Shown piece after piece: positions 46,310 through 58,438 of a stretch of DNA of 64,000 nucleotides (positions within the stretch are counted from its first letter, which is position 1; each line of letters opens with the position of its first letter). The translations under genes and the position numbers were made by a program. The notes beneath the pieces are model-generated. The model searched no databases. It was not told the DNA's origin and saw only the letters and a list, made by a program, of their open reading frames with translations. The DNA is from Dipteris shenzhenensis (taxonomy: Eukaryota; Polypodiophyta; Polypodiopsida; Gleicheniales): assembly GCA_047967505.1 (NCBI GenBank), contig CM106540.1, one strand, 5' to 3'.

Positions 46310-46690
46310 ACCAACATGATAGTTAGTCCTTGGAAGTGCTAAATGGCTATCTAGCAATGATTTAGCATGCTAGTTGTGTGTTGAGCATTGCTATAAGGCT
46401 AGTTAGTGATGTAGTTAGATATCTAGTAGTGCTATAGCCTACTTAGCAAACAAGCAATGCTACCTATAGAAGTAGTAGTGCTAGAAAGGTAGCTACCACT
46501 ATTCCCTAATGCTATTTAGCTATATAGCAATGCTTGTTAGCTATACTAGCATTACGGCTTAGCTATGTAACATTTCTTCTAAATGTAGTGCTAGCTAGCT
46601 AATTGCTAGTGAATTAGCACTACCTTCTAGGTATCAAGGTAGTACTACAATTATCTATCTAGTGGTATACTATCCACTAGTTGGACAATA
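46310..46690. repeat. CTAG/TAGC-rich degenerate repeat block 2
   Basis: It has the same word usage as block 1, with a more frequent step of TAGCAATGCTA or TAGTGCTA, spaced roughly 20-45 bases. Confidence 0.65.
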
Positions 46691-46767
46691 GTTGCTCCAT
46701 CAGCATCATCGTCATCAATTGTCCATTCAATGCTAGGCATGGCTGCTTTGACATGTGCTAAAGTCTC

Positions 46768-46770
<3 letters not shown>

Positions 46771-46809
<39 letters not shown>
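46771..46809. repeat. (GA)n microsatellite
   Basis: 39 bases of GA repeats. Confidence 0.92.
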
Positions 46810-46813
<4 letters not shown>

Positions 46814-49559
46814 AGGGCGATTATAAAATGTGGGTATGTAACATGCCATGTTGGACATTCAATCTCACAAAGGAAGTGTGCTTGAAGCTCTTCCCAACCT
46901 TGATTCTATCCACTTCTATTTGTTATATTCATGAAGACAATGGAAGTAGATAAATTTAATGAACTTTAAGGGTAAACCTTGTTTTATAATCAAAAGAAGC
47001 GTTGATAATTCTTCAGTGTTATTAATTACTTCTACAAAAGATTATTAGAATCTCTGTCTTGTTTACTTTCATTGCTTGACCCACTTCTATTTGTTCTATT
47101 TATGAAAATAATGGAAGTCAATAAATTTGCCAAACTTGATTAATGGGTTCACCTTGTTTATAGTTAAAGAAGTACCAAAACTTGTTCAATGATTGATTAT
47201 ACAACTTATGTGTGGGAATCTCTGTCTTGCTTTCCTTTCATTGCTTTGTATTTGTATTCAAATAATCTCATGGAAAAAGTGCATTAGAACCTTGACCGTT
47301 TTAATCATTTTGGTCAAATTACAATCCATTTCCAAATCCATTAGTATTCCAATGCAACATTATCCATGTGCAATATTCACTATGTTAGAGTGATGATTTT
47401 GTAACAATCCATCCTTTTTGAGAATTTCACCCTCAAAATCAGATCTTTGTAAGCATTTCATACATAGATAGATGTATTGGCCTTCCACGATTTCAATATA
47501 AGAAGAAAATAATTTCCTTATAAGGTAATGGAAGTAAAACAATGATGACATTTCTTATTGATTCAATGTGGTGCCATTATGACATTAACGGGGTATATCT
47601 CTCTATAGTGTTAAATTGTTTTCTTCTTTGTACCCTTTAGAATTATAATATTATTGAAGTTCTTATGGTCTAGACAAAAAATATTGTTGAAATTTTCCCA
47701 TCAATCTTCTTCTTTAATGACACTTTCGTTCTTCCATTCATTCACCACCCATCTAGTAATTTCAAATCCATTTCAAAACCTTAAGCCTTTGTGCGTCCCT
47801 CCATGTGTTGATGTGGAGAAATATTCTTTATTTTACATAAAATTCTTGCTTTGTTGAGGATTTCGTATATTGAGCAATGCAGGCACCATTAGAAAGTTAT
47901 GGTAATAATGAACAAGTTTGTCCACTTTTTTTTGGACTAGACTTGATCAGATATAGGAATTAACTCAACAATCATTTGGAATAGGAATATGATAATAATA
48001 AAAACCAAATGATTTTTTAGTGGGGCGAATATATTATTCATACACTTTAGCCTTGTTAATGGTTCAAGTTAGAAGTAGACCATTGTCCTTAATGAGCCTT
48101 TGTATACTAACGATTAGATTGCCAAATGCATAACATTATTTTTCATTTACATAGGTCATGCTTAATCCATCAAGCTTACATTGAACACACCAAAACATCA
48201 TTGTGAGCATAGATGCAATTAAAAATTTACACCTACAATCAAAGCTGTATCTTAGATTCATGGACAAAGGTCAAATATAAGGGAAACACCCTTACAATTT
48301 TGATAGATATTACGAATTCTCAATGTGGAAAACAAGAACTCACCTCTTGAGTTCCCTTAAAAGATGCCCACAAGACATTAGAATGTAGAGATGAAGTTTG
48401 ACATACAATTATCAAATGTGAAATGCCTGTGCCACTAGGTCTTGAATCCCCATTGTTTCATAGTGAAAAAGATAAGTAGCAAGAAAAGGCCTAGAAACTT
48501 GTGTTACCTTGAAAGCTTTTACAAAGAGACATACAAGCATCGATAATAATGGTAGTACAAAATGGCACCCAACATGCAAAACACAAGGCATGACATGATC
48601 AAGTCTTTCTAAAATGACTGGAGATGTCACATCTTTTTTAGGGATAGTTAAAGAGGTATATTGACCTACCACCCCTTTCGAACTTACGGGGATCATAATT
48701 AGTATCCAAGGCCATCACGTTTTCCATGTTTGATATAACCATGAAGAAACTATTGGAAGCAAGTCTAGCTCTAGCATATGGATGTGAATATTGCTTGTGT
48801 TTTCCAAAGTGCATCTTTTTGGAGAAATATTGTTGCAAACATTGGCAACCAATGTGAGAAAGCTGCATACAATTAATAATAGAAATAATTGTAAAACATT
48901 TCTTGAAGATAGAAGAGCTTGCTGATTTCTAGAGATGGTGAACTCTTGTATTATTTTGTATTCTAGGCATCTTATCTAGTTGCAAGTTGCCAAAAAGATA
49001 CTCCATTTCCTAGCAACCACCTTTAAGAATCAGCATAAGAAGAAGCCAATGACCAAAGTATCAATTTATTTGTTGTAAAGTAAGCAGTTCATCATGTAGG
49101 ATCTAAATCCTCCATCGAACTAGGATGAATAAAGTTCAAAGGGTCATCATATCTAATGCCTCCTTTTAACTCTAACTTAATTTTATGTTGTGCGAAGTTT
49201 TGTTCAAGCATATGAGTGATCCCTTCTAACATCCCAACATTGTATGCTCGTAATGGTCTCATTCGTATTTGTGTGATCTCATACTCTTTCAAATAGCATC
49301 ATCTCCATATTACTACATCATCCTAAACACACTATGCTATGTGCATATTGTAATTTCATTTGAGTGATTTCTAATATTGATATCCCTAATGTTATATGTT
49401 CATGGGGCGATATCTTATAGGAAATCAACTTATTATTCTCACGATGTTTAGACTATGGATATTAGATGAAGCCTTAAATACCCAACTAATGATTACCTTT
49501 CTACCTACACATCTAATCCTATCTGCTCAAAACTTAGAGAGGAAAAAAAGTATTTGTTG
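46810..49559. other. 2.7 kb without recognisable gene
   Basis: AT-rich. TTCTATTTGTT(A/C)TATT(C/T)ATGAA-like and AATGGAAGT(A/C)(G/A)ATAAATTT motifs repeat near 46910-46950 and 47085-47130, suggesting an old local duplication. Short open frames show no family motifs. Confidence 0.4.
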
Positions 49560-49699
49560 ATGAGCTTTTAGGCAAATAATTTTACGTGGACAAAGAAGGA
49601 GATGGAAACACTAGTGCGATTGATGGTGATGGACTTGCTAGTCATCGTCACTATGCTCCTTACCCCCATCTAGCTCCCAATCAACCATACTGACTGCAT

Positions 49700-50543
49700 G
49701 ATTTTGATGGAGTGGATGCTAATCTAGAGGGTTACTTTACTTGGTGCAACAGGAAAATGGAGAATTCAAAAGAGAAGCCAAATTAGACAAAATCTATCTT
49801 TCTCAAGGGCTATTGGGTAACATTAGCTCTATGAAGACTCAAACTATCTCCTCTCTTACCTTGTCAGACCACAAACTTGTTCTTCTTGTGATTTTGGCAA
49901 TGGCCATAGAGGATCTTCATGGTTTACAGAAGACCCAAATATTTTTGCAATGAAGAGTGTTCAGTACATGGTGAAAATAGTTTGGGAAGCTGCTTTTGGT
50001 GAGGGTAGACCTATTGTAGAGGCTTGGGATATAGCAGTAGAAAATACCCAGAGGCTGTTAAAAGCAACTAGGAAGAACATGGCTAAAATTAGAGCTCAGA
50101 GAATGGACAACATCCACATCAATTAAAACACTAGAGGAACATATGCTAAAAAGGATCTCAAAATTCAAGAACAAATAAGATTAAATGAATCCAAAGTGTA
50201 TTATAGAGATTGGTGGGCAGGAAAGATTGATAGGCCCACTAAGGGAACTTTTAAACTTAAGAGGAGAAAGAGATCAAATAAGGAAGTCCCTCTCCTTGAG
50301 AAGGCTCATCATACCATAGTCTCCTCTACAAAGGAAAATGTCAGTCATTTTCAAACACTCTTGTCCTCTAAAGTGATACCAGATGAGGAGGTTCAGAGAG
50401 CCAAATAATTATGCCAGGTGGTTAAAGATAGAGCTGTGGAGAGATTTGATATGGCTTATCTTGAGAAGCCTTAACTCTTGAAGAACTAAAGGAGGAAGTA
50501 ACAATAATGGCTGATGGGAAAACACCAGGAGAGGATGGGGTAC
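49700..50543 (+). pseudogene. LINE ORF2: endonuclease end to RT start
   Basis: EGYFTWCNRKMENSKEK, LDKIYLSQGLL and SLTLSDHKLVLL are the last endonuclease blocks (SDHxxV carries the catalytic His). WWAGKIDRPTKGTF and LEKAHHTIVSSTKENVSHF mark the linker, and MADGKTPGEDGV the first RT motif. Several stops are present, and it ends at the gypsy insertion. Confidence 0.75.
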
Positions 50544-51524
50544 TGTTATGGATAAAATTGTCTAAGGAAAAATGCATTAATATGTATGTGTGTTTGTATA
50601 TGTGGCAATAGTATAATAAAATATGGTGTGCATAGGGCCCAAGGTTGAGGTGGCAGGGCATGACCATGTGCCACCCTTCCATGTAAGAGGACCCATAAGG
50701 TGTGTTGTACATAATCCATGATAGTAATATTAGAAAATGCAAGGTGGCATGGCTCCTCCATGTGCCACCCCTCCACCTAGGATGCATTAAGTGAGATATG
50801 GCTCAAAGTCCATGGGAGAAGCAATATAAAATGGGTGGAGATGGCTATTATATTGAGTTATTCCATCCATATGGGATAGACCCATGTGGGGGAGGTATAG
50901 AAGGACAAAGAGAGCTAGTTAAATAATGAGGAAAGTAGGATGAGGTGGCAAGATTCCTTGTGCCAACCCTCCACTTGTCCTCCTAGAGGTTTGAACATAT
51001 TATAAAATTGGAAAGAGACCAAGGGAGTATCATAGACTTGAGATATGGGGCTTGATTTATGTGGAAAATTGAGGCAAAGGGTTGTCGCACACAATTGAGA
51101 GTGCGTACCCACCTAGCCCACATGGGAGACTTTTCCACACACACCATGCATGTGGGAGGGTACATTAATGTGGAGAGACCCCCTCTTTTGGCTATAAAAG
51201 GAAGGGGCTATTCCTTGATGAGACACGCTCATTCTTGTAAAGCCACCTAGCTAGTATTTTGATATTTCCCTCTCATCCCTTCTTTCCAATAAAGTATGGT
51301 TCACTTCCCTTGATATCTACATCTCAACATTCCTCTTCCTATCATGAACATGCTTCTCTTCCCCCTCTCCCTTTCCCCTTGTGTCATAGTCTCCCTCCAC
51401 TTCTAATTCCTTGTTCACCGCTATGACATCTCTTCGCCCTCGTGATCTCCTTTTCTCTATGGCCTTTGAGCGTAGCCATACTTAGTCTCTAGCCTCTGAT
51501 CTCGATAACTTTTCCGGCTAAAAG
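50544..51524 (+). repeat. 5' LTR of the young gypsy element
   Basis: About 981 bp, TGTTATGGATAA to CCGGCTAAAAG. TATA box TATAAAAG at 51193-51200. The internal segment 51291-51365 has no match in the right LTR, which carries a different 523-bp segment there. Confidence 0.88.
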
Positions 51525-51527
51525 TTT

Positions 51528-51545
51528 TGGTGTGGCTGCTGGGAT
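51528..51545 (+). promoter_or_regulatory. Primer binding site, tRNA-His
   Basis: TGGTGTGGCTGCTGGGAT matches the 3' end of plant nuclear tRNA-His, as I recall it, over all 18 bases, three bases inside the LTR. Confidence 0.75.
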
Positions 51546-52787
51546 ACGAATCTCCACGGCTGGTGGCGAATCTTCTATTCGTACGGGTTACATCAACAAA
51601 ACTATACCATCTGTGCTCTTTCTAAGCTACTGCGCGTGCATTCGATTCGTGCGTCTCCTGCGCGACAGTTCTCTGGACTGCTGTGACTTCTGGTTGCGGA
51701 CAGTTTTTTGCGCTCACCTGTGTGACAGTTCTCTGGACTGCTGCAACTTCTGGTTGCGGACAGTTTTCTGCGCGACAGTTCTCTGGACTGCTCTGGTCGC
51801 GGACTGTTCTGCAAAAGAGTAGCAGTAGATCCCGCGCCCCCCCTATCTCTTCTCTTTCTCTTTCTCTTCTCCTTCTCCTCTCCTCTCCTCTCTTTTTATT
51901 AAAGAGTAGGATTGGAACCCAAGACCTCCCCCTTCACAAAAGAAAGTCTTACCATTGGGCCAACAAGTTGGAAGTGGTAAAAGTGTAATGATTTTTGTTC
52001 ATATATTGAAATCGCGGGAGCTGTAACTCTCTAACCGTAAGGAGTTTGCTCTTGTTGTAAAAAGCAAAAATATTTCATTTTATGTGCTCTATCCACTTCT
52101 CTTGCTAGATCGCCAATTCAGAACTTCTCCAGGCTCACGAGAAGAGTGGACATTTATGTCACTTCTCGACGCGTTTAAGGAATTGGTGCCTGTTCCTCCG
52201 CACCTTACGGCTACCAATGCACGAGATGTCTTCCTTGATCTTCATGTCGACCTTCAATGGCTAATTGTAGTGCATTATTGATGGTGATGACGGGTGGAAT
52301 GACACACCGTGGATGATTCATGGTGACGAACTACTGATACGCTGGGAGGATTTTGACTTTACTTCTACTCATTGTGCGGTGATCGAACTACTTGCTGCTT
52401 CAGAGGTAATCAAAACGGTTTCCTTCTTCGAAGGGTGGGATGCTCCCCAAGCTTGGGGGGAGATTTGGCACATCTGCTTGTTGATTCCTGTGGAAAAGCT
52501 CGTCCTGAATGGTTTATTCACAATCTCATTACAAAGGTTTCTAGGCCTTGGCTATGGTTGGTAATGTTTCGACCAAGGAATCCATTTGTACCTTATCAGC
52601 CTTTTGTGCCTCATTTTGAGCTTCAAATTGTAATTCTTTTTGGGCTTAAGATAAACTATCAACAAAGAATTGCAAGTTTATTTGGTGCTGAACGTTTGGC
52701 TCAAGTGTTGAATTCTCCCCACCCTCTCCTCCTACCTATCTTGGACTACCGAGAAACTTGGGATGTCCGAATTCTCGTCTTGGTGTG
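51546..52787 (+). other. Leader and unassigned coding-like region of the young gypsy element
   Basis: The leader has a threefold GACAGTTCTCTGGACTGCTG-type repeat at 51663-51800, then a CT-rich tract (51840-51900). From about 52084 frames such as EEWTFMSLLDAFKELVPVPP and NPFVPYQPFVPHFELQIV look like real protein in shifting frames, but I do not recognise the family. Confidence 0.5.
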
Positions 52788-53252
52788 ATGACATCTTGGA
52801 TTCTTCAATTTGATGGAGCTTACAAACCTTCGACCAAGGCGGCAGGTGTGGGTGTGAAGCTCACTTCGCCGGGTGGTGAGGAGTTTTGTTATAGCAAGTC
52901 TTCGCTCGCAAGTACTTGCAATCAAGCTGAGTACTCGGCGCTCATTTTTGGGCTACAAAAGGCACAAGAACATCATGCCAAGCAATTGGAGGTGCAAGGA
53001 GATTCTCAACTAGTGTGTGAACAAGTTAGTGGAAGGTGGAAGGTGCGGAGCAAAGGCTTGGTTCCACGACATCAACAAGCCTTGGAACTTTGCAACCAAT
53101 TTGAAGAGGTAAAAATTCAGCATATCCCTCGAGCTCGAAATCTTGTTGCTGATTTCTTGGCACGTGAAGCTTGTATTTCAATCACGCATGATGCGAGTGG
53201 AAGCGCCACCCCAACAAAGCCGCAGGCCACGAAGAAGGGTGATCGTTTGTAA
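52788..53252 (+). CDS. Plant-type RNase H carried upstream of gag
   Basis: 154 residues with the RNase H catalytic set: Asp in LQFDGAYKPS, Glu in NQAEYSALIFGL, Asp in VQGDSQLVCEQV, and Asp in NLVADFLAREA. This pattern (FDGA...AEYxAL...GDSxLV...ADxLAxxA) is that of the type I RNase H found in plant LINEs and captured by Tat-group gypsy elements, not the Ty3-type domain. An upstream in-frame extension exists but ATG 52788 is the first likely start. It is intact, unlike the rest of the element. It could instead be part of a longer ORF with the region before it. Confidence 0.85.
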   Translation: MTSWILQFDGAYKPSTKAAGVGVKLTSPGGEEFCYSKSSLASTCNQAEYSALIFGLQKAQEHHAKQLEVQGDSQLVCEQVSGRWKVRSKGLVPRHQQALELCNQFEEVKIQHIPRARNLVADFLAREACISITHDASGSATPTKPQATKKGDRL

Positions 53253-53388
53253 GGAATGCAAAGGTTGTGGTCATCATGAAACTAAGTGTTGGGCATACTT
53301 GATACGAGTTCACCGACTTCGGAAGATCATCAGGAGGGTTCTCAAGGACATTGCTCAAAAGAAGGATGCCAGACCGCACACCCCTTGA
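53240..53388 (+). pseudogene. CCHC zinc-knuckle segment after the extra RNase H
   Basis: In an overlapping frame, CKECKGCGHHETKC fits C-x2-C-x4-H-x4-C. A basic stretch follows (RVHRLRKIIRRVLKDIAQKK). A second CCHC lies in gag proper, so the element carries two. Whether this one was fused to the RNase H before a frameshift is unclear. Confidence 0.55.
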
Positions 53389-53745
53389 AGAAATAGAATG
53401 GCAACTACAAGAACTGGAAGAAGCTGAAGGTGATGTGCAAGCTCTCCAATTGCTGACCTTTGTCATGGCATTCTTGTTTGCCTTGATGAACAACCTCATG
53501 CAACGCCGCACCTCTAATCCTCGCGTGTAATGATCAATGTGATATCATGAGGATTGGTCCTTTTAAGATTGTCTATGTGCTATTCTATGCTGAAGATTCT
53601 TCTCGTGTAATATTTCACACTACACCAGTCACACCCTACCCTGCCTATGTGTGCTTTTTGGATGTATCTTCACCCGATTTTCAGTTCAAGCTTCCTCTTA
53701 CTATTGTTCGTCCATAGATAAGCCCCTCTTTTCCATCTTCCAAGC

Positions 53746-54336
53746 ATGGCTGACATTCCCATGTTTTGTGGACGGGTAGAAGAAAATCCAAATGAGTAGC
53801 TTGTGGCTTTCAAGCGCCGTTGTGTTTCTCTCAACTTTCTTAGTGAAGACAGATGGCTATTGGTTCTCCCCACATTTCTAGAAGGTTTGGCACAAGTTTG
53901 GTATGAGAAGCAAACCGAAGATGTTCGCCAAAGCTGGCCAAGGTTGACAGCAGCAATGATTGAATATTTCGGCAAAGAAGAGGAGCCAGAGAATGTGTAC
54001 CTGCAGGTGGCAAATTTGAAGCAGTCAGAAGGTGAGACGGCGCGTCGATATGTGGATCGAGCGGCCGTGCTCCTGGACCGTTTGATTGCCACACAGGAGG
54101 ACAATGCCGGGTTTCGAGCTGGAATGACTCAGCATGTGCTGGGCTACCTTGTAGCAGGAGCGAGTGATGAATTCCGCCTCAAGCTTAAATGGGAGAATCC
54201 AGAAACTATGGTGCTAGCACATGAGATTGCTCAAAAGTTTGACAAAGTTCAGTCTCTGACCCCGCTTCAAAGAAGACGACTGTCCCTCTGCATCCCCCTC
54301 CATTCCTGCAACAACAACCTGGGGGGTCTAACTTAG
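53746..54336 (+). pseudogene. Gypsy gag domain
   Basis: ATG 53746 opens MADIPMFCGRVEENPNE and is followed by a TAG at 53797-53799 where the family usually has Trp or Phe. The frame continues RWLLVLPTFLEGLAQVWYEK, ARRYVDRAAVLLDRL and AQKFDKVQSL. A frameshift near 54270 leads to the next part. Confidence 0.85.
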
Positions 54337-55274
54337 GGGCATACGCCCACCCCTCATCAGGGATGTATCCACCGCCTCCACCTCAGATGTATGGTCCTCC
54401 CTTAGATGCTTACCCTCAACAAGGCGGATATCCTCATCCTCCGCCTCGAAGATTTCCCCAGCCTCGCCCACGAGCTCCCCTCCTCTCTACTCCCGTGGCC
54501 CCTCCAACTAAAGAGGCCTCCCCTGCAACAGAACCTGGAGTCAATGACCTAGCCAAGGCCCTAAATGATCTTCGGCTTGAGATGGTGGGCATCAGAAATC
54601 AAGCCAACCGCCCTCCAAGAGATCGTGCTAATGTTGTATGCTACGAGTGCCACCAGAAGGGTCATTATCGCACAGAATGCCCCAATATTCCAAGGGTGAA
54701 TCTTCTAAGTGAGTCGGGCATTGAGGATTCTGATGTGGAGATCCTTGATCTCGGGAAAAGAACTCGTGCTACCTCGGACCCCTCTCCAAACCGTGGATCG
54801 GGCCGCCCCAGGAAGAAGGTGTCTTTCTCAGAGCCCTCAGATGCTGAGATGGCAGACCCACCCACAGAGAAGACTAAAAGATCTCGCAGGAGTAAGTGGT
54901 CACCCTCGGATTTTCCCATCGGCTCAGGGCAAGAGGACTATTCGGTTGTTCAAGACCTTGCTCATCGATCTTTGAGCATCACACTCCCTCAACTAATAGC
55001 ATTAAGTCCTAAGGTGAGACGTGAGTTGCAGCAAGGTCTCTCAACAAGGAAGAGCAAGAAAAAGGGAAAGGTACGAGAGGTATCTTCTATCTCTGAAGAA
55101 ATTGATCGGCACCCACACATAGTAGATGTCATCATAGATAATTGCCGTGTCAAAAATGTGTGTGTTGATGGGGGAGCTGCATGTAATATCATGGTGCCCC
55201 GCATCATGAAGAAATTGAATTTGAAATGTACAAGGCGTTCCTCCACTCGAATCAAGGTAGCAGATGGTCGATGA
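54337..55274 (+). pseudogene. Gypsy gag C-terminus, zinc knuckle and protease start
   Basis: A Pro-rich segment and the CCHC knuckle CYECHQKGHYRTEC are followed by an acidic and basic linker, then the protease N-terminal part VDVIIDNCRVKNVCVDGGAA, with DGG at the catalytic site (a variant common in Tat-type elements). It is open for 304 codons from 54363 and stops at 55274. Confidence 0.85.
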
Positions 55275-57067
55275 CTCGCCACCATGGGAGTCATTGAGGA
55301 TTTGCCCATCACTGTCAATGGGTTGACCACCACTGTCATTTCTATGTAGTGGACATTGAAGATACAGGCAGAAGTTACCCAGCCATACTCGGGAGACCAT
55401 GGTTGAGAAAGAGTGATGCAGTCAGCTATTGGAAGACAGGACACATGTCTTTTGGTGCTTCCAAAGAGAAGATCCCGGTGCAACCTGGTGCCATGGAACC
55501 GAAAGAAGAAGAGGAGCATGACAGTGATACTCTCTCATCCTCAGTGTCTGAGCCCATGGAAGAATCAGACGAGGGGGAGGAATTCTCAGAGGAGGAAGTT
55601 TACATGATGGGGGTGTCTCCGACCCTGCCACCTGCAAAAAAGATAACAGCTAGTCCTCAACAGCTCGAATCAATGCTTTCTCCAGACCTCACTCCAGGTG
55701 AGAAAGATGAGTTTCTTGAAATGTTCAAAGATTTCCTTGACCTCTTTGCAACTAGCTACCACCACCTTCGCCATGTGACTGCCATAGAGCACAGGATAGA
55801 GCTCAAGCCTGATGCAAAGCCTGTGGCTCAGAAGTATCAGAGATTAGGGCCCCTGCAGACCGACGCTTTGCGCTCAGAGTTGCAGAAGCTTGTAGAGGCT
55901 GGGTTTATTGTTCCGGTTCACAATACTGAATGGGTTTCACCAGTGGTAGTCATCCCAAAGAAAAACAACAAGTGGCGTGTCTGCATCGACTATAAGAAGC
56001 TCAACGCTGCCACCAAGAGGGATCATCATCCTCTACCCTTTCAAGACCTCATTCTTGAGAAGGTAAGTGGTCATGAGATGTATACTTTCTGTGATGGTTA
56101 CTCTGGGTTTTATCAAATCAGAATTGCCGAGGAAGATGTGCTTAAAACGACATTTGCCACACCCTGGGGGACATTTGCATTCAAAGTAATGCCATTTGGC
56201 CTCACCAATGCTCCTGCCACCTTTCAAAGATTTATGCAGATGGTGTTTGCTCCTTATTTGGGGGATTTCTTGGAGGTGTTTTTAGATGATTTCTGTATAT
56301 TCTCATCACGTAAGGAGCACATCATGAAGGTTAGATTGGCCTTCCAAAAGGTCAATGATGCAAATGGCAGTCTCAACCCTGAGAAATGCACCATTGGAGC
56401 CACTCAAGGGAGGTTATTGGGACATGTTGTCTCATCCGAGGGCATCAAGCCTGACCCCGAGAAAGTAGAAGCCATCCTCAAACTCTCCCCACCTACAACC
56501 AAACGTCAGGTACGCTCATTTGTCAATCTAGCAGGATATTATCGCCGCTTCATTGATCAGTATGCTGCTTTGACACGGCCCATGACTATGCTATTAAAAG
56601 ATGGGGTTGATTTTTCTTGGGATGAGGATTGTGATCATGGTTTTGCACAAATCAAGAATGCTCTGGCTTCAGAACCCATTCTATGCAATCCAGACTGGTC
56701 AAAGACCTTCTATATCAATCCTGGGTTTGGTGAGCACACTCTGGCAGGTATTCTTCTCCAGCAAGGGGAAGATCGGTTCATGTATCCCGTTCGATTTGCT
56801 TCTCGACAATTGCTCGACACTGAGCGACGCTATTCAGAGGCCGACAAGCATGCCTTGTCTTTGGTGTTTTGCATTGAGAAATTTAAGCATTATGTGGCTG
56901 GAAAGTCCTTCTTTATACTCACTAGCACTGCTCTTGCAAAGCAGGTTCTTCAATCACCAAATCCCATGGGCCGGTTGGCCAAATGGTTGGCAGTTCTACA
57001 AGAATATGATTTTTCTTTCAAAATTTGTAAAAGGGGGTTGTTACAACTTGAAGAATGCTTTGATTGA
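55275..57067 (+). pseudogene. Gypsy protease end, RT and degenerate RNase H
   Basis: After a frameshift, DIEDTGRSYPAILGRPWLR closes the protease. An acidic linker follows, then RT: PVVVIPKKNNKWRVCIDYKK, FCDGYSGFYQI, MPFGLTNAPATFQRF, and the catalytic box VFLDDFCIFS (56279-56300), then AGYYRRFI. The Ty3 RNase H reads YINPGFGEHTLAGILLQQ and ERRYSEADKHALSLVF; its first catalytic Asp is absent. 572 codons are open from 55349 to 57067, where a frameshift precedes integrase. Confidence 0.92.
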
Positions 57068-57986
57068 ATTAGAGGAGTGCCTTGATGTAACCCTTGTAGC
57101 AGCCATAGAAGTTGGGGATCCGTGGTATGGTGGTATCTACAAGTTTTTGACCACTTTCTCCTTTCCTTCAGAAAGTACTAGCTATGAGAGAAAGAAGATC
57201 CGCAGAGATAGTAGGCGCTATACCCTCCTAGATGGGGTGTTGTACCGTCAAGGCATGGATGGGGTACTCAGACGGGCCATTGATGCAGATGAAGTGCCTA
57301 AGGTATTGAAGCATTATCATGATGGATTTTGTGGAGGCCATTATGCCAGTGACTATACAGCTAAGAAGATTTTACATGCTGGATACTATTGGCCGACCTT
57401 GTTCAAGGATGTCACTTTGTATTGCAAAACTTGTGAACCATGTCAGTTCTTTGGTAGGAAGGATTTGCATCCCGGGCAACATCACCCAGTGATGTCCATC
57501 CATCCGTTTCAGAAGTGGGGAATAGATTTTGTCGGGCCCTTGCCCATGACTGCCCGCAAAAAGAAGTATCTTTTGGTAGCCACTCAGTATGTCACTAAGT
57601 GGGCTGAAGCTATCGCTCTCTCTACTGCAAATGGCAAGGCAGTTTCAAGTTTCATATTTGAGCGTATCTGCACAAGGTTTGGGACACCCATGGAAATAGT
57701 CTCTGACCATGGGAGTCCATTCTTAAATGAAGCAGTAGAATTACTCATGGATCGCATGGGCATTGATCATCACACTTCTAGCATCTATTATCCAGCATCC
57801 ATGGGTCAAACAGAGCGGACCAATGGCCTCCTCTGTAAAACCATAGGAAAAATGGCCGCAGGGAATAGGAGCCAATGGGATCAGAAGGTCACTGAAGCCG
57901 TGTGGGCTTACAACATCACTCATAAAACATCTACAGGTCAACCCCTTTTGAGTTGGTGTATGGTACTGAGGCAGTTTTACCACTAG
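57040..57986 (+). pseudogene. Gypsy integrase, zinc-binding and core
   Basis: ALIELEECLDVTLVAAIEVG leads into the zinc-binding HHCC region (HDGFCGGHYA...CKTCEPCQ). The catalytic residues are Asp in WGIDFVGPL, Asp in IVSDHGSPF, and Glu in GQTERTNGLL, all present. A one-base shift near 57945 moves the C-terminus to the next frame. Confidence 0.92.
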
Positions 57987-58438
57987 AGATAGAGATTCCA
58001 GCCTTGAGATTGGCACAGGAACAGAGGATTTCAGAAGATAAACATGTAGAGGCCAGATTGGTACAACTTGAGAAGTTAGATGAGACCCGACGCCTTGCAC
58101 TACATCACACAGAGATCCAAAAGAATCGACAAAAGGCCCGATTGGATGCTAAGATTCGCAAGGGATGGGAAAGACACTTTGCTGAGGGGGATGTTGTGCT
58201 ATGCTTTGATAATAGATTGGACCACCAAATGGATAAGAAGTTTCTGCCACTGTGGGCTGGTCCATACAAAGTCATCAAAGAACGTAGCAATGGGTCTGTC
58301 CAAGTTCAGGAGCTGCATGAACCATATGGCAAGAAGGTGATCAACAAGCGTTACCTCAAGCCTTTCTTTGTGCGTGATGGTCCCAGGCATGGAAATGCTG
58401 TGCATTCCCTGCCTGGGGGGGGGAACTGTTATGGATAA
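57950..58438 (+). pseudogene. Gypsy integrase C-terminal domain
   Basis: VYGTEAVLPLEIEIP, then KARLDAKIRKGWERHFAEGD, KFLPLWAGPYKVIKE and INKRYLKPFF are the classical Tat/Athila-type integrase end. No chromodomain follows. The frame runs into the PPT and LTR. Confidence 0.88.
58411..58426 (+). promoter_or_regulatory. Polypurine tract
   Basis: GGGGGGGGGAAC ends one base before the LTR start TGTTATGG at 58427. Confidence 0.75.

Noticed and set aside
46810-49559. Short ORFs of 60-95 codons as genes
   Set aside because: No recognisable motif, no exon-like pairing with splice sites, AT-rich background.
52788-53252. Independent host RNase H gene
   Set aside because: It lies between PBS and PPT of a bounded gypsy element, so it belongs to the element.
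53182-53511. - strand ORF opposite RNase H and other antisense ORFs in the gypsy element
   Set aside because: Shadows of the coding strand with no family motifs.
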